Source: Mixophyes australis (lineage: Eukaryota; Chordata; Amphibia; Anura; Limnodynastidae). Taken from it: 64,000 bases of DNA. The stretch covers positions 346,024,875-346,088,874 of the forward strand of contig JAVHZZ010000003.1 of NCBI GenBank assembly GCA_036250195.1, written 5' to 3'. Positions 38,596-48,430 of the stretch are shown here, piece after piece. The stretch's first letter is position 1. Each line of letters starts with the position of its first letter. Under the pieces are notes generated by a model. It made no database searches, was not told the DNA's origin, and was given only the letters and a program-made list of their open reading frames with translations. Position numbers and translations under genes: made by a program.

Positions 38596-38795
38596 GGGCC
38601 TGATTCATCAAGGTACGCAAACTCATGTTTCATACTTTGAGTGACGCAAACCCTTATATTTGCGTTGGAGTTTGAGATTGAGTTGACTTTGAGTGCCGTA
38701 TCTGCTCTGTTTGCGCTGCGTATGTGGTGTTTTACGTAGCTCAAGTCCCGTTTAGCAGATGCGTATGAGTTTGCGTACCATGATGAATCAGGCCC
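38596..38795. mobile_element. 200-bp miniature element (GGGCCTGATTCA group)
   Basis: GGGCCTGATTCATCAAGGTA CGCAAACTCAT and ATGAGTTTGCGTACCATGAT GAATCAGGCCC form about 30-bp inverted ends. ATT flanks both sides. Non-coding interior; the 106-codon minus frame at 38535-38855 is a by-product. Confidence 0.85.
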
Positions 38796-41026
38796 ATTGT
38801 TCTGTAATATTATTTGTGCATGGTTACCACAGAGGAGCCTTTCTTTCTTTACCAAATACCAATCAGTATTCCTGGTCCCATCAAATTACGCAATCCTCCT
38901 ATGTAAATGTGTGATACTGCCAATGATTACACAATACAATCCACTACTCAGTATATTTCCAAATTAACCATGAGATAATAGTGGATGGGACCACTTTTCT
39001 AAGAACATAAGGTCAAACAGACTTGATATTATTTTTAATACAAGATTCCTAAGAAATACATTTTAGCTCTAAATGAATCCACACACAATACATAATTCAG
39101 TTGTTTTAGATGAAATTGACATAAAATTGATGCGGATGGCAGCGCAAAATAGTGCCTGGTATGATCAAACTCAAATTGGGCATCATTTTGATCAGCGAAG
39201 AAGAATATGCTGTTGCCCAATGATTTCATTGGCCTGTGTGTGATCATTTAATGACAGATAGCGTCGTACCACGGTGATCCAGTTGTTTGGCGTTGCTACC
39301 AAACAACTTGATCTGTCCAATTTGGTCATGAGTAGCTCTGGATTGCAGAGCGCTCCACCCAAAATGCAAATGTATTCCCTAAGTTCTGCATCTCCCTGAG
39401 TTGAGGTCCTCTGGGACCCTGCACTTACAGCTGGAAGAGATGCAGGAGCCAAAATTCTCTGAGCCCCACAAAGGGCCACCAGGTAAAATGTAAAACAGTC
39501 TTCATGGGGATCTGTCCATTAAATTGTATCAGTTGCTGCTTTGAGTGCACCCTCCCTATTGCAAAGTAAGGGAAGGTGTTCCTACTGCAATGTAAGGGAG
39601 GAGGTGCAACAAGGGGTGGTATCTGCAAAAGACCTAACCTCATAGTTTAGGCAAGAAACAGCAATCTGGGTGGAACTCTTCTTTAAAGCATTTTTGGTAT
39701 TAGACGTGGAACTACCTGTGATTCCATTTTCATAAAACAATTCTGTACTTTTATAGTGAAAAATTACATTATTTCACATCCACCCTCCCCCATCAAGGTC
39801 TTAAGCTCTATTTTTTGGGGGGAGGGGGGGGGGGGGCGATAAGCAAAGCATATTAAGCTTTGCATAGGTCAGAATAACAATCCATAATCTCCCGGTGCAG
39901 CGTGTGAAGCTGTGCAGCTTGCATATTAATTTATACACATTATATTTGTAAATGAGCTCATCACTTACAATAGGTTGGTAAGGTCAGAGAAACCTGCCTA
40001 TGACATAATGTAAAGTGACACACTTATTGGATTCCTGGAAGTCGAAAAATATAATCTGCTTCACACTCTTGCAAAGGTTACTTTATTGAAGGCCAGGACA
40101 TCTCCAGTCTTCAAACAGTGTCCCTCTGCGAGATGGTGTCAAATTCTCGGGATATTAAAACACGTTTGCCCTTTAACAATGCCGGTGATAGTTATGGACA
40201 CAGAAAGTTTAATAGGCATAAGTGGTCATCCAACACCAAAATGACTCAGAGACACAAAAGGTATTAAGCCGGTTTCCATAACAAGCTGTATTCCGTAACA
40301 TTAATTGTCTAATACAATTGAAGCCACCTGATGGTTGACTTACTTTCTGATTAATGATTAGTAACCTTATGGCGAGGGCTCTAGTATCTCCTATGATTTG
40401 AAATACTCTCTCACATAAATGTTTTATTATTTCAACTGCTATCACTTACACAATTATGAAGAAAGCAAATTAAGAGAAACTGTAGGCCACACTTCAGCTC
40501 TTAAAAAAGAAGAATGAAAGAAACCAAATATTGTAGCAAAGTTTAAGAGCGGAGAGCTTAAGTAGAATTCATACGGCTATTGTGTTGTAATGATACCAGG
40601 TAGAAATAGCTGCTTGCAGAGTAATCTAATCTTACTAGGAGATATATTGTAGGTAACGTTACACCGAGCCCTGCAGTAGTCTGTTATGTTGGCTCTGAAT
40701 TCAGACTCCCTGTATTAATGCTGCCACACAAGTCACATTGTCTGCCGCTGGTTGCAAAGTGTGACACACAAGTAAATTTAATGGCATGTGAATTTAGAAG
40801 AAGAAAGTGTTATGTCACCGCAGTGTGTTGTAAGAGAGATAATAACGGAGACAATCCTGTCACTTCCTGCAATGTCAACTTCTTACAATCTTCCAAGGCT
40901 ATTATATATCAGATTTCAATACAGCAAGTTAAGCTGGTCTTATAATAGAAGACACTGACTACATAAATTGTTATACAAACTTATATAAAAAGCTGTGCAA
41001 TTCTTAAAGTACACCCACCGCTTACA

Positions 41027-41562
41027 CACAGTGGAGGCAATCCGCTAGACCAGTGTTGGCTAACCTGTGACAATCCAGGTGTTGTGAAACTACAAGTCCC
41101 AGCATGCTTTGCCAATACATAGCAGCTTATTGCTGGAAGAGTATGCTGGGACTTGTAGTTTCACAACACCAGGAGTGTCACAGGCTAGCCAACACTGCGC
41201 TAAACTCTACAGCCTTACTAAAGAATATAGACTATTCTCATGGAAACAAAATGGCAACCTGTGATTTGGTGACAGGTACTATAATGCCTATAAAAAGCGC
41301 CAAACAACATGAAAATTTTTGATCACTTTATCCACATTCCTATTTTTTATTCATATTCGTATAACAAAATAAAGAATACGACTTGTTTAAAGTATACCGT
41401 CGCCAAACCACAGCCATTTTGTGGGCTGCACCAATGTTCATGAGAATGCAGCCTATGAATTTATATGTACACTTCAGTGACGTCACTACTTCCTGGTGAA
41501 TTCCCAGGATGCACCTGCTTGAATGTTGGTTCCACCCATAAAATTGCTGCCTCCAGTGGGAG
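41027..41562. mobile_element. GCAGCCATTTTGTGGG-type element with nested insertion
   Basis: CACAGTGGAGGCAAT near 41027 and ATTGCTGCCTCCAGTG near 41547 are possible inverted ends. CAGCCATTTTGTGGGCTGCA at 41411 matches 29978. The hAT element 41051-41197 sits inside. Boundaries are tentative. Confidence 0.4.
41051..41197. mobile_element. 147-bp hAT hairpin element with 8-bp target duplication
   Basis: Ends CAGTGTTGGCTAACCTGTGA and TCACAGGCTAGCCAACACTG. Octamers CGCTAGAC (41043-41050) and CGCTAAAC (41198-41205) match at 7 of 8. The inner sequence is almost fully palindromic: TTGTGAAACTACAAGTCCCA GCATGC versus GCTGGGACTTGTAGTTTCAC AA. Non-coding. Confidence 0.9.
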
Positions 41563-41810
41563 TGGACAACGGGTCTGCTTTAAAGTAGAGCTGTTTTACA
41601 TGGCGTTCACTTTACAGAAGGAAATAACATTTGATTTTAGCTACAGTAAAGCTGCTAAGTGTAAAACAATTTATAAAAAAAAACAAAACATAATTCTTTT
41701 TCTAAAAATAATAACTTAATTTTACCACACAATCAGAGCAACAATGGAACCCACAGCTGCAGTCTGAAAACACTTGCACAATGAGTGAAGCTAAGAACCC
41801 ACAAACTTAC

Positions 41811-42013
41811 CAGGCTGTGCATAATTTTCACTCCATCTGGATTGACTGTTAGTGCTTCATTGTATAACTGCTTTGCCTCCTCCAAACAGCCTTTCATCTC
41901 AGCGAGCTTCCCACGCATGTACAGCACAGTGTGTGATGTGGGGAAAAGGCTGGCTGCCTCCTGGATACAAAAGCCTGCTTCTTTCATATGCTGTTGTTCC
42001 ATAAAGAGTTCAG
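41811..42013 (-). CDS. TTC7A: TTC7A penultimate coding exon (TPR repeats)
   Basis: A 203-nt internal exon. Seen: acceptor TTGTGTAG ending at 42014, then an exon starting at the second base of an Ala codon (phase 1). It encodes [20 protein letters not shown], then [40 protein letters not shown] and IMHSL, followed by a consensus donor GTAAGT (41810-41805). The helix pairs fit TPR repeats. [18 protein letters not shown] is the TTC7A version; as I recall, the TTC7B paralogue has a quite different sequence here (AEVYIGIGKPAEA). The G supplied by the upstream exon (last base 53173) completes GCT = Ala, so the junction is consistent. The frame is uninterrupted and the gene looks functional. Confidence 0.95.
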
Positions 42014-42369
42014 CTACACAATAAAGAAATAGAAAAAAAAGTACAATAAATAACTCATTATTTTGCAATTGTCACTGCTCTAGAAACATGCAGGGCAATA
42101 AAAATAAATAAAAAATAAATGTAAAAAAAAAAATCCCCCCCCCCCCCAAAAAAAAATTGATGCTGGCGACATATGTGAATGACTGACAAGCTGTCATACA
42201 ACATATCTATGATCTCTGACATAGTTTTCACAACAACGAAAAAAAAAAACTGCACAGGATTTTATTATTGGGACATTTTAAGCCATCCACCTGAACAAAA
42301 TCAAAATCACAGACCTGTCCTATTTTGGCCACAGAAATTAACACTGTTCAGTAAAAATCATCACTATTG

Positions 42370-42564
42370 GATGGTGGCTTAGTGGTTAGCACTTCTGCCT
42401 CACAGCACTGGGGTCATGAGTTTGATTCCTGACCATGGCCTTATCTGTGTGGAGTTTGTATTTTTTCCACATGTTTGCGTGGGTTTCCTCCGGGTGCTCC
42501 GGTTTCCTCCCACACTCCAAAAAAACACTAGTAGGTTGTTTGGCTGCTATTAAATTGGCTCTAG

Positions 42565-42605
<41 letters not shown>

Positions 42606-42714
42606 TTAGGAATTTAGATTGTAAGCCACAATGGGGCAGGGACTGATGTGAGTGAGTTCTCTGTACAGCGCTGCGGATTTAGTGGCGCTATATAAATAGA
42701 TGATGATGATGATG
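42370..42714 (+). mobile_element. tRNA-derived SINE, copy 6
   Basis: Full length. Head ATGGTGGCTTAGTGGTTAGC, body, internal (GT)n at about 42568-42601, then CTGTACAGCGCTGCGG and a GATGATGATGATGATGG tail. It is 360 bp 5' (plus coordinates) of a TTC7A exon. Confidence 0.92.
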
Positions 42715-44140
42715 GTTTTGTTTTAAGGAGAGTCAAAAATAGAAACCAGTGTTGGATTAAGAAACTGGACCTTCGCACAATGAGGTTTTGAGACAAGATT
42801 TTATGTTATATAAAGCACCTGTCTAGTTTATAAACATGTACTAGTATCCAGTGGTGGAAGTGGAAATTTAGAAGTGGCGGTATGAAAAATGTAATGGGAA
42901 TGTAAGTGAATGGAATTTTATGGTTGTACAACTAAGTAGGTTGGAGAAGTGGCAGTATGCCATACCCCCATATACCAGCCCACTTCCACCAATGCTAGTA
43001 TCCCAGACTTGATACATCTTCACAAGTTAGACTTTGAGCTCCAGAGGTCAGAAGAAGTTAAGAGTATCCTGTGGCACATACACATTTTTAATGACTGTAG
43101 ATGGGGCACAGATTTAGAAAGAAGATCAGGGAATTTATTAGCATCCTGCCCAAAATATTTTTACTTGACAGAAATTATACTTTGAGGAGCCCAAGGTAGC
43201 GGTAATTCTGGGACCCTCTACAAGTTTGGGATACCTGTGATCCACGAGTGCAGAGCAGGTGCCTTAGTAACCTGGTCAATCTGTTCCTGGATACAAGGAA
43301 ATTGGCACCTAAAATAATCTGCACATTTATTGATGCTCTCTCAGTGGTCTCCTAAATACTCACTGACAATATCTTTGGCTATGGGGCCCAAAAATTTCTA
43401 GCTACGCTTCTGGATGCACAGATGGCCAATAGGCCATGCAGAATATTGATAATCTAACGAGAGGGACATAAAAAATAAGACTTCCTGTTTGAAATAGTTG
43501 TGTAGTAAGTTAAGTACCAGAGCAGAGTTGGACAGCTGAAAACTTCCAAGACTACATTTAAGTAGAACTCCAGGTTATATTATCATGTTGAACTTCACCC
43601 AATAATACAGTTTTAGTTTTGGGTTCTGTAACCCCGTAGATCCTGGCCTCTGTGCCTTACATCACCACCACTGTGCCAATAATGTTACAGCCTGCATGAA
43701 CTCAGTTGTGATTACAAATAAGTAACTCATGCTGTACGTTACATTAGCCTCTTAGCACCATCTAAGCAGCAGCAGTAATATTATAATTAGAGATGGGCGG
43801 GTCCGGTTCTCCGAGAACCGAACCCACCCGAACTTTGGGTATCCGAGTACCGAGCTGAGCAGCTCGGTACTCTCCCGCCCATTCCGAATCCAAATCGAGG
43901 CCGAACGTCATTGTGACGTTGTCGGATCTCGGGACTCGGTTCTCGCGATACTTCAACTTTATAAATACACGCCTCCACAGCAATCCATCGCCATTTGACA
44001 GAGGGAGAGAGCAGGGTGTAGTCATAGGCTAATTAGAGCAGGGACAGAGAATACAATATTGTTCTTGCAATTGCTCTAACCAAAATCGCTAGTGCAGAGA
44101 GGAGGATAGAGGTTTATTATTTTTTCTTCATATTTGGCAC

Positions 44141-45640
44141 TCCCCAGCGCTTTTGGGGTGTCCCCCATAATTGTGCATTAATATTTCTGGCTGTCAAAAG
44201 TCATATCTGTCAGCAGTATCTACTAAATAATTTGTAGCACACCTCAGTGTTTTTGGGGTGTCCTCCCTAATTGTGCATTAATATTTCTGGCTGTCAAAAG
44301 TCATATCTGTCAGCAGTATCTACTAAATAATTTTTAGCACTCCTCAGTGTTTTTGGGGTGTCCTCCCTAATTGTGCATTAATATTTCTGGCTGTCAAAAG
44401 TCATATCTGTCAGCAGTATCTACTAAATAATTTTTAGCACTCCTCAGTGTTTTTGGGGTGTCCTCCCTAATTGTGCATTAATATTTCTGGCTGTCAAAAG
44501 TCATATCTGTCAGCAGTATCTACTAAATAATTTGTAGCACTCCTCAGTGTTTTTGGGGTGTCCTCCCTAATTGTGCATTAATATTTCTGGCTGTCAAAAG
44601 TCATATCTGTCAGCAGTATCTACTAAATAATTTTTAGCACTCCTCAGTGTTTTTGGGGTGTCCTCCCTAATTGTGCATTAATATTTCTGGCTGTCAAAAG
44701 TCATATCTGTCAGCAGTATCTACTAAATAATTTGTAGCACTCCTCAGTGTTTTTGGGGTGTCCTCCCTAATTGTGCATTAATATTTCTGGCTGTCAAAAG
44801 TCATATCTGTCAGCAGTATCTACTAAATAATTTGTAGCACTCCTCAGTGTTTTTGGGGTGTCCTCCCTAATTGTGCATTAATATTTCTGGCTGTCAAAAG
44901 TCATATCTGTCAGCAGTATCTACTAAATAATTTTTAGCACTCCTCAGTGTTTTTGGGGTGTCCTCCCTAATTGTGCATTAATATTTCTGGCTGTCAAAAG
45001 TCATATCTGTCAGCAGTATCTACTAAATAATTTTTAGCACTCCTCAGTGTTTTTGGGGTGTCCTCCCTAATTGTGCATTAATATTTCTGGCTGTCAAAAG
45101 TCATATCTGTCAGCAGTATCTACTAAATAATTTGTAGCACTCCTCAGTGTTTTTGGGGTGTCCTCCCTAATTGTGCATTAATATTTCTGGCTGTCAAAAG
45201 TCATATCTGTCAGCAGTATCTACTAAATAATTTTTAGCACTCCTCAGTGTTTTTGGGGTGTCCTCCCTAATTGTGCATTAATATTTCTGGCTGTCAAAAG
45301 TCATATCTGTCAGCAGTATCTACTAAATAATTTGTAGCACTCCTCAGTGTTTTTGGGGTGTCCTCCCTAATTGTGCATTAATATTTCTGGCTGTCAAAAG
45401 TCATATCTGTCAGCAGTATCTACTAAATAATTTGTAGCACTCCTCAGTGTTTTTGGGGTGTCCTCCCTAATTGTGCATTAATATTTCTGGCTGTCAAAAG
45501 TCATATCTGTCAGCAGTATCTACTAAATAATTTGTAGCACTCCTCAGTGTTTTTGGGGTGTCCTCCCTAATTGTGCATTAATATTTCTGGCTGTCAAAAG
45601 TCATAACTGTCAGCAGAATCTACTAAATAATTTTTAGCAC
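44141..45640. repeat. 100-bp tandem array, 15 units, with higher-order pattern
   Basis: Every unit is exactly 100 bp, running TCCTCAGTGTTTTTGGGGTG TCCTCCCTAATTGTGCATTA and so on to AATTTKTAGCAC. The first unit (TCCCCAGCGC, TCCCCCATAA) and last (TCATAACTGT, CAGCAGAATC) differ most from the consensus. The main variable base (K in TTTKTAGCAC) reads G TTGTGG TTGTGG G T over units 1-15, so units 2-7 and 8-13 carry the same order. No indels were found. A partial unit (TCCCCAGTGG) begins at 45641, just before the 237-codon frame. Confidence 0.97.
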
Positions 45641-45662
45641 TCCCCAGTGGTTTGCGCTCAGA

Positions 45663-46376
45663 ATGGATTCAAAGCGGTCCACATATGATCTGAATGAGCA
45701 ACCAGGTTCTGTCACCAGTCCTGATGTTAGTGTTCCCAGTACGTCATCTGGCCAAGGCGATGTCAAACAGAGTGTTTTCAAATTAGTGCAAAAAACAAAA
45801 ACCAAAAAAAATTTTACTGTATTGAAGCGAAAAAGAAGTGTAACTGAGCAAAAGTTAAGTGACGATAAAAAAAAAATTGCAAGCATGCCATTCTACACAC
45901 GCAGTGGCAAAGAGAGAATGAGGCCTTCACCTTTGGCTATTAGTGGCAGATCCCAAAAAGTTACCCAGCCTACAATTGGTGCACAACTACTGTTACGCGT
46001 CAAAGCCGAGCTGCAAGATAACAGTGAGGCATTACAGGAGAATATTTGCTCTGATTCACAAATGACAACAATCCCTGTGGAGAGTCCATCCAACAGTGGG
46101 ATGTCTAATCGTGACCATTCTGTTAGTCTACTCATAAAGAAGGGCCCTTTCAGCAGTTCTGCTGATGTGTGCCTGAACAGCCCGAGTGTAGCCGGTGATA
46201 CACCAAGTGAGGATGACACTTTGTCTTTAGAAGAGGATGTGGGGGAGATTTGGGTATCCGACGATGAGGATGCGGTTGATTGTGTAAGTCCTGCAGCAGT
46301 GTGGCACCAGTGGGAGCAGTTCTGGCATGTGAGGTTCTGGCACCAATATGCACTTTCCAAACACAAGCAGGGATGA
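45663..46376 (+). CDS. 237-residue unassigned protein inside hAT element
   Basis: An open frame from ATG at 45663 to TGA at 46374-46376, starting 22 bases after the end of the 100-bp array. I do not recognise the protein. Residues 1-30 are Ser/Pro-rich (VPSTSSGQGD). About 38-75 are strongly basic (KLVQKTKTKKNF, LKRKRS), like a nuclear localisation or DNA-binding region. The middle is Ser-rich. About 180-208 is acidic (PSEDDTLSLEED, WVSDDEDAVD). The end is Trp/His-rich (WHQWEQFWHVRFWHQY). No membrane segment, signal peptide or zinc-finger cysteine pattern is seen. It runs opposite to the decayed transposase. Past the stop, another plus frame (46348-46530) continues FPNTSRDDAGGRPQQFDIWA GLKDL, so the original frame may have been longer and been cut by a frameshift. 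It may be an accessory protein or N-terminal transposase part of a hAT element, or chance; the length in this composition makes chance less likely. Confidence 0.5.
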   Translation: MDSKRSTYDLNEQPGSVTSPDVSVPSTSSGQGDVKQSVFKLVQKTKTKKNFTVLKRKRSVTEQKLSDDKKKIASMPFYTRSGKERMRPSPLAISGRSQKVTQPTIGAQLLLRVKAELQDNSEALQENICSDSQMTTIPVESPSNSGMSNRDHSVSLLIKKGPFSSSADVCLNSPSVAGDTPSEDDTLSLEEDVGEIWVSDDEDAVDCVSPAAVWHQWEQFWHVRFWHQYALSKHKQG

Positions 46377-46849
46377 CGCAGGGGGCAGACCACAACAGTT
46401 TGACATCTGGGCTGGTTTGAAGGATTTGTCAAAAAAATGTGTGACCTTGACCATAATTCCAACCAATCCTACTATTAACATGCAAAGGATGGTGGAGGGC
46501 CTATCAGGGATTAAACTGTATTTTTCATAATTTTCACTAATAATGTTTGGGTGTAATATACACCCAAAGACGAGTGCTCAATTGCTAAGAGTCATTGATG
46601 GAGAGGAAGACAAGCAGGCTTGTCTGTAGAATTTGCAGGCAAATTGTGCTGCGTTATATAGGTAACACCCAAAGAGAAGAGCTCCATTGCTCCATTGCTA
46701 ATTGTAATTGCTGAAATAGAAATAATAGGGCTGACAGTCTTGGTCTAAATCTGCAGTTACATTTTATTGTACCATAGCTCATTGCGAAACTGGAGAGGTG
46801 GCAGGGTTTAGTGATAATCTTCCTCCAACAATACTAATTCATCCCAATA

Positions 46850-48430
46850 TCCCAATATCATAGAAGTCTGTGTAGTATGATGTAATTGCTGATAATGGCC
46901 TTCCAAAGGGAATGACTAGTTGATTTTAGGGCAGAGCTGTCACGGTTTTTGGGCAATTCTTTTACAGCACAGCAAATATCAAAATGTTTAGCGGACTCAT
47001 CTGCATCACCACTGGGTGTCTTGGGAAAGCAATTTCTTTTACTACAAGCAGTTGCCAGAGAAACTGAAGGAGAAGACGTCCCAACAAGATGTTGATAAGT
47101 CTGGGATCCTTGCAAAGAAAATTAAGTATTTCATCTACAATTAAAATATAGTTAGCACATTTACTTTGTTTTATTGCACACTATAATTTTATGTAGCACC
47201 TTTTCAAAATCTATTATTAAGGCAATCACTTGACTCAAGCTAACCGTGTCTGCACTTTCTTCACAGGTAACTACTTCGCTGGACTAAAGTATATTCCCCT
47301 CAAATGCTAGTCTTCTTGCAGCTGCTGTATTCTCCTACATGCTGTTGCAGAAACCACAAATTGACCCTAAATGTTTATGGACACAAACAGCATCTCCTGC
47401 ATGTCATTTTTCAAAAGTTCTGTAACACCAAGTTGATAGTGTGTGCAAAACAGGAAATGTGATGGAATTCAGCCCCGCTGTAATGCTGGACCAATATTGG
47501 GGTCGTAATCAGAAATGACATATCCTCAGGAGACTCCAAGCAGGATTAGCCATCTTTCAATGACATCCCTTAGTTTTTGGAACAGTTTGTCAGCTGTATG
47601 CCTCTTAGTGAAGCTGCTGATACACAGAGTAGCCTACTTCTCAAAAATGTGATGTACCTGGGTACATGCTGCTGCTGTCCATGCTGGGGAAGGCGAAAGA
47701 CCAACCCAGTGGGCTTTCACAGTCATATAATCTTTTGTTTGCCCAGTTCCGCTTGTACACATATCTGTGGTTAAGTATACAGTGGGTAGAATACCATTTT
47801 GTCACCCAATAATGACATTTTTAGGAACTTTCCGGTACAGGAGAGAATAAACTTTTCTAGTAAAATGGTATAGTGATGACATTTGCTAACAGGGACATAA
47901 CACCTCAATTAAATGTCTTAAACCAACTGTATTAATAGTGGACATTGGACACAGATCTAACGCTAACATAGTACCCAGGGCGTCTGTGATCCGCTTTGCG
48001 ACTGGGTGACAGGTTTCATTCTTGCTTCCTCTTGCAGAGGATTGTTTACTTGCCAATTGTTGGGGGGGAAGATTGCAGGTGCTGGGATGTAGATGAGAGA
48101 AGGGAGGTAGATTATGCTGGAATGCTTGTTGTTAATTTTTTTTTAACCAAAGTTTCTGATTTTCCCAACAGTTTGCCAATAACTCGCTGAAAAATGACGA
48201 AACATGGATGAGGATCCCAGATGGTTAAGGTCCCTACCTCTACTGAGTGTGGCTTTCAAAATGTTACAAATGGATAGACAACTCTTGCCAGGATTCGTGT
48301 AAAAATAATTCCACACTTAAGAGGTGGATTTTTGGTCTTATGCCCAGGCATGACAATGGCCTTTTTGTTATCACTGGCAAGAACTGCAGCAATTTTTCTT
48401 TTCAAGTGTATGAAAATCATATTGTGACAT
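46850..48430 (-). pseudogene. decayed hAT-superfamily transposase
   Basis: Reading the minus strand in shifting frames: GLRHLIEVLCP (about 47925-47893), HFTRKV and LLYRKVPKNV, LTTDMCTS (catalytic Asp codon at 47765-47763, in the block usually TTD.WTS), DYMTVKAHWVGL, and CFAHTINLVLQ (47452-47420), an excellent match to the CFAHTLNLV block of BED/hAT transposases. Many stops and frameshifts separate these, so no protein can be made. I could not identify the BED finger at the N-terminus (about 48200-48430) or the C-terminal dimerisation block. The segment 46950-47050 (minus) contains SAKHFDICCAVKELPKN. Confidence 0.8.
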
